Of a DNA stretch of 64,000 nucleotides, positions 53,234-64,000 are shown in pieces. Source of the stretch: Phalacrocorax aristotelis (taxonomy: Eukaryota; Chordata; Aves; Suliformes; Phalacrocoracidae); NCBI RefSeq assembly GCF_949628215.1, contig NC_134297.1:2480001-2544000 (forward strand). Direction: 5' to 3'. The notes under the pieces are model-generated. The model searched no databases. It saw only the letters and a program-made list of their open reading frames with translations, and was not told the DNA's origin. Each line of letters opens with the position of its first letter. Position 1 is the first letter of the stretch. The translations under genes were made by a program, and so were the position numbers.

Positions 53234-56200
53234 TACTCTTGTGATGGGGTCATGGCATTCAAACCTAGAAAAAAAGAAAGCACTTCCAATAATTATATTA
53301 ACATACTCTATCTCCTGAAATGCTCTTATAACAACAAGCAATTGACAACAATGGAAAACATTGGCCATATCACCCTTATTGTTATTCTGTTAAACCCAAA
53401 GTCTTTATGCTCCAAATTAATTGTTCTTAATAATTAAAAACTGCAGTGGATGCAACACAAAGATCATTTCAGGGGTGCAAAGACAAAGCAATGAAATACT
53501 AAAATTTAAATTATTATAACGCACCACAGTGGAAATGGGAAAAGAGAAAAACCTTGGCATGCAGTCCTTGCTGCATGAGTGTGGACTAAGTGGTAGCTGT
53601 ATTCAGATCTGGAAGTGCAAATCTGGGCAAAGACAAAATGTTCAACATGAATAACATTCTACCTGGTTTACAGCATGTCAGCTGTTAGTGTTTATGTCAC
53701 AGTGATCCTACTTACCCTTGTTCTCTAGTTGGGTCATTTGAGTTCATGTCATACAACATGGGTTTTGTGCAATTTCCATTTAAAGGTTTTCAGAAGAAAC
53801 TGCATGTACCTACAGCAGCAGTAAGAATGGTAGAATTTCACTAGTTCCCTGAACTTCTGAAAGCTTTTCTTCGAGAAAGATATAGGAACACAAAATGTGC
53901 TGGTACTCAGATGTCAGGCTGCTCAAACCTTTTACATTAATTTGTGGTAGCTAAAGAAATTAGCAAATCTGTTCTGCAAAACAAAACTGGATATGTGTAA
54001 GTAGTTATAATCAGTTACGCCTTGTGTCTAATACCTATGTATGCTCTTAATAATGTGATAAAACTATTTTATATAGATTTATCAGGCTATTCCTAAATCA
54101 GGAATAAGATAGAGTCTGTGAGGTTACAAGGATGAGTTTTTCTGCAGATTAAACAATTTGCTAGCTTTCACCCATAAATGCCTTATTATTAAAAAGCATA
54201 AAAAGAATTCAGGACTTACCCTCAAGGAACTTACCTTGTAATAATCCTGATAAGGACTGCATTTATAATAAAATGCTTCAAAATATTTAATGCAAAGGGG
54301 AAAATGACTAGCTGCTTTACTCTTCATTTCTTTCCCTTTTCCATGGCTAGCACTGCAACTTATTCACTGAGCAACCAGCAGTCTTCCACTGGCTGACATG
54401 CCTTGGGGGATGGTTCCTTAGGTGGCCCCCATGGCCCCATCTCTTCCTCTGGAACTCCTGGGTTGGAGTGTCCCCAGTCTGGGCTGTGGGTCAGCCCCAT
54501 GTCTGTAACCTTTGTGTACACTCTGTTGTCATGGTCACTCAGCTGGGGCTTGTGTATGGAGACTGGACCGTTGCTTTGAAACATGCAGATGGCGCTTGCC
54601 ATAGGAAGCTTTGTTGCAAAAGAGGTTTCTATGAGCAAAGTCAATACAGTTCACACACGGAGCTTCCGCCCTGCTCCTGTGGACAAATGGCCTCAGGTTG
54701 TGTCACAGGTGCCAAAGGTGATCCAGGCTTTGATGTCACCTGTCAGTCCAGGCACACGCCACTAGGCTGACATCTGGACACTGGGATTTCAGCCTGGTTT
54801 TATTCATACCAGGAGTCTAGCTGCCATAGAAGGAGGCCCCAAATAAGACAGACTAACAGCTCAGAAGAATGCATGTCTTGGGCTCCTGGCACTGGGCTGC
54901 AGTGGGAGGCACATGCTGCACATCTTCACCTAATGGTGACCCACACCACCTCACATGAGATAAGATCATGTGGATTGGTACAATGCCAACTGTCCTTTGC
55001 TCCATGCGAGCTACACTGGCAACCAAGGCAGAGCAGGAGAAAAGGTGTTTTGTGCTCTGCATTGCCTCTTTTTGTGTGTGTGTAGGAACAGCAAGAGAAA
55101 AACAACATGCTCCTCCCTGCTATGTTAACAACAGTGGCAAGATGTGATTCTTAGCTGGTGATGTGATCCACAAGCACTGTAAGAATTAGACTTTCAAGAG
55201 TGTCTAGTGATTTGGGGTATCTAACTGACCTGAGATGCTTTGAAGAGCTTGTCCTTTAGAAATTTCTGGGCATCCCACCTTCTTTGAGAACTGTGTAACT
55301 CTGTAAGGCCCATGTAAAATATGTCCAGCTGGATGGCTCAAATCTCTTGTCATTTCTGAAAATCATGGCATGCAAATAGGGTGGAAGAAAGAACTGACAA
55401 AAGTAATCAACACTTCATTACATTACCGGAAAAATTTACAAGGCTATAGCTATAGCTCTTAGACTGCATAAAATAAGCCCAGGCAGTTTACAGTCTTTCC
55501 TTTGCTATTTAATTTTAGAACATGCTAGACCAGCAGAGGGATTTTTTTAAAGTTTATTTTATTGTTTTAGTCACTGAAGAGTGATCATCTGAAATAAAAT
55601 TCTGGCAATATGTGGTACTCAAACAGTTAAGATCCTCTTCAAGCAAATTTCAGCTTTTCACAATTCCTATATTGTAATATGAATTTAATTAAATGTATTA
55701 GAAGGTGCTAAACATTGCTACATAGCCTTATGAACCAGTTTTTCTCTTCTGCAAAGGAAGATGACAGTTCACAGAATGAGGGTAAAAGCAGGTCCTGAAG
55801 TCAACTGTTACAGATGGAGTTGCAAGCCAGGACATCTATAGCTGTGGAATATACCTCCTTAGCAGTTACATCCTACCTCTTGCATCTGCCCTGTATGACA
55901 CCGTTTTGTCATACCGTTCGGCTTTTCCTACTTACCTGCACAATATGGGTGTTCTCACAGACCTTGTTTCAAAGACCTTTTACACCAGTGAGTGTTTTCC
56001 TTGAAAAGGAGGTTCCTCCTGAACAGTGTAATTAGCATGGTCATACTGTCTTGAGTGCTTTGCATAATAACATACAGTACTCATAGTAAAATCTTTAACC
56101 AGAAAAATTATCTGCCACTTAAGTTTTTACAGAACACCCACTGAATAACTAAGTAATCAAGTAAAGATGAAAACCTTAATCGGAACATAGTTCATTTCTG

Positions 56201-59200
56201 AAATACTTATTATTAAGCCCTTTCCTCAGGCCCAGAAAGCATCTACTTACATACGATGAAAGGGAAAAATTTGTGAGCAATTAACATATTAAAATTTTAC
56301 TTTGTGGCTTTGCTTGGAATCAGTTTCTGTCTTGTTTCAGTAAAAAAATAATTCTTTGCACAGAGACAGCATGATTTGAATAAAGGTGTAACTTTTTAAT
56401 ATCCAGATACAAGGTTTCTTCTGCCCTCTGATGTAATGACATAGTCAATTGAATTGGTGCTGCATTTGTGCGGCACTACTATTGTTCGTACATTGCTGTT
56501 ACATGATACTTCTGAAAGTGATCAGGGCAGTATATAGCCTGACAAAGCAAATGCAAAGTGCTTTTCTCTAAGAAGATTGCCACCTAGGATGTTTTCCCAT
56601 ATGGAAATAACTCAGGCTTATTGATTTTTATATCAGTAGTTATGAACTTCAGCTGCTTACCTGGAGAAATTGCCTGTCATCCATCATCCACAAAAATCAA
56701 ATGCCTTGTAGAAGGAAGATTGCTACTACCAAGCTGCACTTTGATTTGTTAGATCCATGTACTCAATCCTTTAAAGCAAGAAAACTGCAAAACATTCTAC
56801 AGTGGTGACTCTTGCCAGTAGTGTGTTTAGGGAAACTGTTTGCTCTTGGTTTGGCCTGCAGTTACTAGAGAAACTGTGTCTGACTCTTTCCCTTTGTAGT
56901 TCATGCCTAGGCTTGCCTGGTGACCCAGGATACCCATAATTTAATCTGGCTAAGAATGCTTGTGCTGAGTTAGGGGCCTGATCTGAATCCCACTGAAGTC
57001 TTTGGACAGATGTCCATTGATTTCAGTGAGCTCTGGATCAGTCCCATGAATGTCCAGGCACTGTAACGTAGTGTTTTCAAATGGTTTGGTTTTTTTCTCT
57101 TCCTAATAAGGATTAAAAAACAACAGCACCATTTAACAAAAGGTGCAAATGTCTACTCATTTATCCCATGCATCATGTCAGTCAGAACACTTGGCTATTC
57201 ATCATGCTTTTTGCAAAATCTGCTGGGATGCTAACAGTTTCTGTTTGGATGTAACTGGGAATGAGTGGGAGCACAATTTGTTGACTGTTACTTAACAGAT
57301 CTCACATTTTGGTTTTGGCATTTTATTTCTTAGCTGCTTGTTATCCAAACAGAGTACCCAGGGCTATGTTTTCTTCAAGTCAGTGACAACTGACAGCATT
57401 ATGAAAGATTTGAGTTCATTGAATCAACCCAATTAAAAGAGCCAGTTTTTCTTGTCACTGAAATGGGAAACCAGACATTCTCTCTGCTATTCTTGTGCCA
57501 TTAACAGAAATACTTTTGAACTCCTGCATGATATTAAAAATACAAAGTTTAAAAGTTCTCAGAACCTTACTTCTGTATCAGTGACAACCTTAGTAATTAG
57601 AGCCAACAGGAGGAATCACCAAGAACTTTGCCTAAATTTTCCTGTGTTTGTTGTGATGAACATGTGCAGTTTGGCCTGGGTTTTTCCTCCTAACATCCAA
57701 GAAATAGCACCTTATTACATGACTGATTGCACTGCTCTAATCTGGTTTCTCAGGTGAAGAGTTTGTTTATTGCTCACTTGCAGTTTATGTGTTAACTATG
57801 GGAACAAGTAACTCAACAAAAGGAGGTGTGTAGGGATTCAGACTTCTCTTTGATTGTCCTTTGTGGAATCTAGTCACTTCACTCTTTTGTCATAGAAATT
57901 CCTAACTCACAGGGCCTGCCTGGACAAGTTGGGGAAAGTAGGAAGGCAGGAGACAGGTCAAAGTCCTATCAACTGATATGTCCCACTGATCCAAACCAGC
58001 TTGACATTTTTTGAGGAAAAGACGGTAACTGGATAATTCCTGAGACTCAGCTGTGTCAGAGTCAGATCCCACATGTAAACTGTGATCAAATTGTGGACAC
58101 CAGGGCAGGGGATTGGACTGCCTATGATGCCTGCTGCTATTTTGCAGCAAGAATGTTATTTTAGCCTTGATAGTTCAAGAATAAAAGGAAAACAACGTTT
58201 ATAGGAGGAAGTAATATCTTTTATTGGATTATAGTATGATAGTGTGAAAAATGACATGAAGGCAAAGAAACCAAACTAAAGAGCAACTTCCTAAGCTTTG
58301 GCAAGAAAGACAGCATCATCCCCAGAGGAGAGACAGTCTCCTGTGTGTGATTGTGTATGAAACCCTGAGTGGACTAAACTGTTATTGAGAAGAACTTCAA
58401 AAACTATAATTATGTTCATTATCTGACATTTTTAGGTGGCAAATCTTGCTCTCATTTGATATTTTCCTGATACCGATTGTGTCAGCAGAGTTAAAAAACT
58501 ACCAGATCATTGGTAGTTGCTCCCAGCTCCATTTTCTTTGAAGTAAAGACACTAGAAAAGGGATCAGTTCATTGTATTTGCCTCATACTTTGCATGTATC
58601 CTAGCTTTTTCCTCTGCAAAGCTTTGGGATACGTGTTTATAACTTCAGTAGAAAATTCTTAGACATTTAAGATATTTCATGAAGCAAGTGTTTTTCTTGG
58701 GGAAATAATATGTGGGAACCTCAGGGGTAGCTAGATGAGAATGCTGGAATGCTTTTCAGGAACGTATAGCTCTGGCAGAGCAATAAACAAATCCTGCAGA
58801 TTAGAATGTTACAAGAACAGCTCCAGTGCTGTTCAGAGAGCTGACAAGCCACCATAAGGCATACCACCATAAGTCAAGAGTGAGTCTGTAAAGACCTACC
58901 TACAGGAGATATGTATCTAGCTGTATCTGTTGGTCTAACCCCCCTCATCGACGGATTCACTCTTAAAATGAGAGACAAAGCCGCATTTTTCATAATGCAC
59001 ACTCAGCTACACTCTGGAGCAAAATCTGTGATCAAAAGTTTCAAGTCAGAGGAGAACTTTTTTGTTGTTGTTCTTTTGACATGTCACCATGCAACAGATG
59101 TTTAAAAACAAAGTAAAATTGATGTGGCTGTAAACATGGTCTTCACTGTTTACAAGGGAATCCATTCAGATCAGAAGATGACCTATCATTTGCCTAACAA

Positions 59201-60840
59201 TTTTAAAACAAGTTTAATCTGTAGAATAAAAATCAGGCCTCTAGAATGAAAATCTACCTTGCCTGTTCAACAATGCCGAGAGTTAATTTTGGTGTGCTTG
59301 ATGTAGACAGTCAACAGCAAGTAAAAATCTTCACAGGCTGCATAGAAAGAAGCTAACCAATTCCTAAAAAATGTTGTGTGGAAATTCTTCCCAGAAGTGC
59401 ATAGCAGTGGTTTCCTGTTGTCCTACATCATTCTCCAAAAAGCATAGAACAGACTACCGCTGCCCTTTTATGCTATATGAGAAAGGGAAGATGACTCATG
59501 GCTTATGTATGGAACAAAATCCTTATGTATTATTACAAGCAACAAAGTGCAGTGCAGAGCACTTGATAAAGATACTGTTGTGGTCAAATCACTGGTGTAC
59601 TGTATTAAAGCTCAACTCCTGGAACTGCTGAATGCTTTTTCTGAAGATTCATTATGTATCTCAGACTTTGATTTCTCTTTCATTTGAGTGGTTATTGAAA
59701 GGTCCCCATTGGTTAAGGAAGTATTTTGATGTGTGAGAAAAAGAAAGAGAAGACTTTTTTTTTTGGCAAATTGTTACTCATTCCTTAAACACAGAGTTTC
59801 CACTAAAAGCGTGGGTAAGTTCTTTTTTTTTCTTTTTTGGTTTTTTTTGTGCTGAAGAAAGAAACCCTCAAGAGCAAGGAACTAACATGTGAGCGGAGGA
59901 GAAAAGAAATCCAGAAATAGCCAGAAATTAATGGATTAGGGTATACTTCTGCAAAGATGTGTACTTTTGTAAATTTGTGCAGTCATGCTTTATTTTTCTT
60001 ACCCCGTCTTGTATCACAATCTATTCAGAAGACTGAAATATAAGTACTTGAATTGCTTGACTGCAACATCTACAGTCAAATTAAGGTCAGTTTAAATACT
60101 CAGCTCTTTTTACCTTAATTTGTTCTTATATCTTGATGGTTCCTGATGTCTGACACTGGAGGCACAACTTCCTCGTGTCTCAGGAAAAAAAGAACACATC
60201 AGATATTCTCTGAATGAACCCCAGCTAATTATTGCCTTAAGTTTTAAATAATGAAGCACTCATATTTGAGATACTGCTTGTGTATGAGCTGTTAAACAGA
60301 GACTCTTAAACAGAGCCATTCACACTCCGTATGAAATACCTCAAAATAAAATAAAGCTATTCTAATAAGGTGAACATTTGTATAGATCATTAGGAAGATT
60401 AATGTAATGATAAATACAGAGTCATGCGATTTCCAAAATAAAGAATACCAAATGTGAGGGCCTCATAAGGCAAGTGTTATGTAGAATCTGCTTGAAACAG
60501 TGAAGTGCAATTTTAATAATGAATAAGCCTGGTATTATTTTTCTCATGGTGAGTGTTCCACTTAAATATTACACAGATGTTTATAAGATAGACTGATGGA
60601 CACAACAGAATACAGTACTGAATCAAATATACCCCAAAAATGGGAGCTGATATTGGAATTAGACCAAGTAGACTGGAAATAGCTTTGAAACCATTATGTT
60701 AGTTAGTCTAATGGCAAACACCTGAATACTGTTACATTCCTCAGAGCCACATGATCTCCTGTTCTATATAGGCCCTAAGCAAGCTACACTAGAGGAAGAG
60801 TGAGGGAAAGTTTGGGTGTTGGTTTTTCCTCCCTCTTTTT
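53234..60840. other. Intergenic region between mir-34b and BTG4
   Basis: About 7.6 kb lying upstream of both the mir-34b/HOATZ strand and BTG4. It is expected to hold the start of the miR-34b/c primary transcript, which I cannot place. It contains a locally GC-richer block (about 54,380-55,080), a 72-nt hairpin (56,974-57,045) and T-rich tracts near 59,755 and 59,820-59,850. No protein-coding exon was recognised. Confidence 0.6.
56974..57045. repeat. Long imperfect inverted repeat (35-bp arms, 2-nt loop)
   Basis: Arm 56974-57008 (starts GGGCCTGATCTGAATCCCAC) pairs with 57011-57045 (ends CTCTGGATCAGTCCC). There are 26 Watson-Crick pairs of 35 without gaps, and three more are G-U in RNA. The inner TGGACA-GA-TGTCCA is perfect. 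The CCACTGAAGTC / GATTTCAGTG wording resembles old interspersed palindromic repeats of birds and turtles. Confidence 0.75.
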
Positions 60841-60841
60841 C

Positions 60842-60849
60842 TATATAAG
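60842..60849 (+). promoter_or_regulatory. TATA box of BTG4 (TATATAAG)
   Basis: TATATAAG follows a pyrimidine-rich stretch and lies about 25-30 bp before the likely start of the non-coding BTG4 exon. A CRE-like TGACGTAG follows at 60851. TATA-type rather than CpG-island promoters suit tightly tissue-specific genes such as oocyte-expressed BTG4. Confidence 0.6.
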
Positions 60850-60871
60850 TGACGTAGGCTGTTGTAGCATT

Positions 60872-60948
60872 AGGTTTGTTTCCTTGGTGATTAGCTGAAG
60901 CTGTTTAGACAGCATATCTCAGGTTTTCAACAGCTTTGGTCTGAGAAG
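60872..60948 (+). other. BTG4: Putative BTG4 5' UTR exon
   Basis: The start is estimated from TATA spacing. The 3' boundary is a good donor, GAGAAG|gtaatg. It would splice to an acceptor at 61289 (actattcaacag), 20 nt before the ATG. Confidence 0.5.
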
Positions 60949-61309
60949 GTAATGTTTGTTGTTTTTCTTGTATATACAAGAGCTATGTAATTGTAAGGAC
61001 TGCTGGTTGTTGACTGTGATCTATGTGATATATAACAAGGAGCAGTCTCTTAAGCTTTTTTTTTTAATACTGTTAACTTGTTTAGTGTGAGTGATTTCTA
61101 ATAATGCATTAAATAGGTTTTACTACTCAGAACTAAATCTATCAGTTATTTGGTGATTTGGCTTACTTAGGCTCTATCTGTCACATGTTATACAGGTTTT
61201 GCAATATCTGTCCTTGGAACTTGTAGTACCTTAATGTTATTAAATCTCTCTAGTGTAGTGTCTCATCTCTACTGATGACTATTCAACAGCTTGTGCACTT
61301 CAATTTAAA

Positions 61310-61482
61310 ATGAAAGATGAAATTGCTGCCACAGTCTTTTTCATCACAAGGCTAGTGAAAAGGGAAGACAAGCTGAGCAAGCCTAAAATGGAGAAATTTG
61401 CAGCTAAGCTGACGACAATACTGTTTGAAAAGTATAAGAATCACTGGTACTTAGACAATCCATCGAGAGGACAAGCCTTCAG
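61310..61482 (+). CDS. BTG4: BTG4 coding exon 1
   Basis: 57 codons plus two bases, from [15 protein letters not shown] to [13 protein letters not shown], with donor TTCAG|gtaaga. The acceptor is probably at 61289, so the exon begins with about 20 nt of 5' UTR. Confidence 0.94.
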
Positions 61483-62913
61483 GTAAGAGGACCCTTAGTA
61501 GAAAAGGAGGGGGAACAGAGCCTTTGCATGACATTCAGAATGCAGTGAGTACCCTCTCAGTGCCTGGAACCCTCAAACTGGAAGTAAGCAACACAAAACT
61601 GAAAGAGAACCACTTACCTATCCCTTAAGCGCTAGGGAAGAAGCGTTATTAACCAGTGAAGAGGCACTTACTTTGAAAGTGGTTTCACAGTGTGTGCCTA
61701 TGTAGGTGTGGCTGGAGAGCTGAGGTGGAAATCTTCAGACAGTATGCACGAAGTGTCTTGACTTCTTCAGTGCAGAATTCAAGTGGTCTTAAACTGACTT
61801 GTGGAGTTGTTTGTAAGAGCTTTTAATAGTCTTAAAAATTACTGATTAAGTAAGTTGCTGCATTACGTGTTTAAAAAACCCAAAACCTTCTTTGGGTTTA
61901 TAAATCAGCTTGTTAGGGTAACTTGCTGGTTGGGGCTATAAGTAAGAACTTGCATCAACAGGCTAAATGTACTTAGAAAATTAGTAGTGAACTAAAGTGT
62001 GTTTCTGTATGAGCAAAACTTGCAGAGCTGCCATGAAATCTTAAATTCACCTACACTTTGTTCTTACCTAGATGTATAAGGATAAACAAACATCAGAGAA
62101 GAGATCCACTACTGGAGCAAGCTTGTGTGGAGAGTAATGTGGACTTCAATAAGCTTGGTCTGCCAAAAGAGATGACACTATGGGTTGATCCATTTGAGGT
62201 GTGTTGCAGGTGAGTTGAGAAGCTGTGACTAACGCATGTCAAGTGCCCTGTATAACCTTGATCAACTCCAAGCCTGTTACTAGAGTCTTAGTGTTTGAGG
62301 GTGTACTTAGGGCTCTTAGCTATTAACAGATATCCATGCTGTTACTGCAGAGCCGCATTATATGAATACGGTCACTTTCAGGTATGGTGAGAAGAACAGG
62401 CCTTTCACAATTGCGCACTTTGAAGGAGAGGAGAACCCAGAACTTCCTCAGCAGATCAGCTATGCTGTTGACAGAGCAGCCCTAGACTATCATTCTGGCA
62501 TTTCCTCAGATGAGGAGAGCTTCAACAAGGAGCCGAAAGCTATCCCTACTGTCAGCAATCCTAACAGTGTCTACCAGGTAAGAATGTGGTAATGGTATGT
62601 GGCTTTCAGTAAGCACTAGTATCTGCCCTTTAGGCTCCCTCATGGAAGAATGCAATAGATTTACCAACTGCTGGCCAGGCTTACCTCCCCTCTTTCCCAA
62701 ACACATCTTAACATTATCTCATTTCTTGCTGTTTAGTTCAGTGACTACTGCAAGGCACCCATACAGCCCTGGTCTCAGTATCTTCATAGGAAGACCTATA
62801 TGACTGATGGCTCATACTATGCCCAGCACAGGGGTTACAAAATCTACAGGCCAACAGCTGCTTTAACAGGACCACGTGTTGATAGATACCACTGGATCAA
62901 CACCAAGCGATAG
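61310..62913 (+). CDS. BTG4: BTG4, BTG/TOB-family anti-proliferation factor 4
   Basis: Four coding exons (61310-61482, 62072-62209, 62382-62577, 62737-62913) total 684 nt, 227 residues plus stop, close to the human protein as recalled. The N-terminal BTG domain (about 1-105) opens [20 protein letters not shown]. It contains box A (about 42-63, ending RGQAFRCIRIN) and box B (about 88-107, [20 protein letters not shown]). The acidic linker has [14 protein letters not shown]. In mammals BTG4 tethers CNOT7/CNOT8 deadenylase and eIF4E to maternal mRNAs during oocyte maturation, driving their decay. The start is supported by A at -3 and the family N terminus. The C-terminal exon is the least conserved. 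The identification over BTG1, BTG2 and BTG3 is secure from the whole-length match and the neighbourhood. Confidence 0.95.
62072..62209 (+). CDS. BTG4: BTG4 coding exon 2
   Basis: 138 nt between ttcttacctag and TGCAG|gtgagt. It encodes [20 protein letters not shown], then [15 protein letters not shown] and [11 protein letters not shown], and so contains box B. Confidence 0.95.
62382..62577 (+). CDS. BTG4: BTG4 coding exon 3
   Basis: 196 nt between gtcactttcag and TACCAG|gtaaga. It encodes [58 protein letters not shown] and NPNSVYQ. Confidence 0.95.
62737..62913 (+). CDS. BTG4: BTG4 coding exon 4 (C terminus)
   Basis: 177 nt from a ttgctgtttag acceptor to TAG. It encodes [19 protein letters not shown] and ends [12 protein letters not shown]. 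It is divergent from mammals but the frame fits exon 3, and PWSQYLHRK is reminiscent of human QSWLQIPRKK as recalled. Confidence 0.9.
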   Translation, partial: FSDYCKAPIQPWSQYLHRKTYMTDGSYYAQHRGYKIYRPTAALTGPRVDRYHWINTKR

Positions 62914-63154
62914 ATCGGTGGCTACACCTGTTATAGGCTGTTAAAACACTGAGCTGTGGTATGGGATGAAGGCTGGCATGACAAAGTTTCATAAAACCAG
63001 AAAGCACTTACTGTCTAATCCTTATCTCTTACTTTGTACATCTGAAACTTTGGGGTTTTATTATATAACCTTTTAAATGGTTTATTAATGTTAACATAAG
63101 ATTGGAAATTAATGTGAGACTCTACTTAGAAGTTAAAAAGGAAATGCATATATC

Positions 63155-63160
63155 AATAAA
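63155..63160 (+). other. BTG4 poly(A) signal AATAAA
   Basis: Canonical AATAAA in TATCAATAAATCTACTC, about 240 nt after the BTG4 stop, giving a short 3' UTR. Confidence 0.7.
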
Positions 63161-63184
63161 TCTACTCATGTGTTTTTAAAAGCT

Positions 63185-64000
63185 GTCTGATCTGCGATGA
63201 GTGCCCTGAAGGGAGTTAAAAAGCTTTTTGGTGAAAACACAAGCAAGTCAAGGAAGATAAAGACATCCTTTAAGTTTCTTTGGATGATAGTGTGCTTCCT
63301 TCTGGCAAAGGTAGCAAGGGTAGCCGTACTCTAGCAAAGCATCTACATAACACAAGCAGAATTACCTCTATGCTCCCCCTTGAGTGAAGCTTTGGTATAT
63401 GCAGCTGTGAAAGATTGCCCTGGGGCTCCAGTTGGGCTTTTGCCTCTAGACTGTAGTTTACCTGTCAGAAGAACACAGTCTCACGGGCAGGAGAGGGGTG
63501 AATACATGGTGTGGTAGCTTTCCACAGTTGCAAGCTAACACATCCTCTTGTAGAATGATGGGGCTGTTATCTCTAAGGATGCCTGACAGTTTACAGTACT
63601 GTGGCCCATAGGAAGCTTTTCTCTTAGCTCTGGACAACTTGAGTCAAACTGTCTTCTAGCTAATCTGGAACTGCAGACAGATGGAGACTTCACTTTCAGT
63701 GGAAAAGTACTTGTTGGAATACTACTGGGCTTCAAAACTATGCTTTGGGATATTGTTTTCAGTACTGAGTAAAAACTCTGGTCTCAAACGGCGAAAATCA
63801 AGATAACTTTGCTCTGACTTGCACTATGCCTTCCTACTGACTTGTCACCTACTCCATCACTGCCTGCTTGTTACACTGTGGGGCGTAAGGGTTACAAGAG
63901 TGATGTTAATAGTTTCTGTCTTGCTGGTTTATCTGGTCAAAATGGTAGACAAACTAGTTTGTCAAAACTTAATGGCTCATGTAAATACCTACAGTTGTCA
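63185..64000. other. Downstream flank of BTG4
   Basis: About 0.8 kb to the window edge. No gene or repeat was recognised. Confidence 0.5.

Larger units (their letters stand above)
61483..62736 (+). other. BTG4 coding introns
   Basis: Three short introns (about 590, 170 and 160 bp) separate the coding exons. All are GT/AG. No nested element was seen. Confidence 0.85.

Noticed and set aside
53234-60840. p53-type RRRCWWGYYY half-sites upstream of mir-34b
   Set aside because: Only isolated half-sites, mostly imperfect, were seen (for example near 57,658), with no convincing paired site. Reading by eye is not decisive.

Overview
The window is nuclear DNA from a bird. The evidence is CR1 retrotransposon copies (four recognisable fragments), an avian-type solo LTR, AT-rich introns, CpG-island promoters and vertebrate split genes with GT/AG introns. 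I cannot name the species. The order is SIK2 (3' part outside the window) - LAYN - HOATZ - miR-34c - miR-34b on the minus strand, then BTG4 on the plus strand. As I recall it, this is the gene order of human 11q23.1, so the block appears collinear between birds and mammals. All identifications come from reading translations and recalling the human proteins; no search was run.

Layout. 1-21,803: the first three coding exons of SIK2 (minus), separated by introns of about 10 kb and 3.7 kb. Exon 4 is not seen before the window edge. The SIK2 promoter CpG island spans roughly 20,960-22,110, with a CR1 copy just upstream of it. 22.9-30.5 kb is intergenic and holds a 545-bp solo LTR with a perfect 5-bp target-site duplication. 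30,505-38,408: complete LAYN (minus), 8 coding exons including a 24-nt microexon, predicted 376 aa, with a CpG-island promoter. 38.8-44.9 kb is intergenic. 44,884-51,596 (possibly to 51,719): HOATZ (minus), four small exons with matching phases. 52,473-53,233: the miR-34b/c hairpins (minus). 53.2-60.8 kb is intergenic and contains a 72-nt near-perfect hairpin. 60.87-63.16 kb: BTG4 (plus), predicted 227 aa, with a TATA box, a non-coding first exon and a poly(A) signal.

Functional reading. miR-34b/c and HOATZ lie on one strand within 2 kb. Both are linked in mammals to motile cilia and sperm flagella, so they may form one multiciliated-cell transcription unit. BTG4, the divergent neighbour, is the oocyte adaptor that directs CCR4-NOT deadenylase to maternal mRNA. 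LAYN is a hyaluronan-binding C-type lectin membrane protein, and SIK2 is a salt-inducible AMPK-family kinase.

The observations most worth checking are the compact HOATZ gene whose exon-1 splice donor sits in a minisatellite, the miR-34b substitution at a bulged nucleotide, the LAYN microexon, and the orphan hairpin at 56,974-57,045. I saw no wholly undescribed system.
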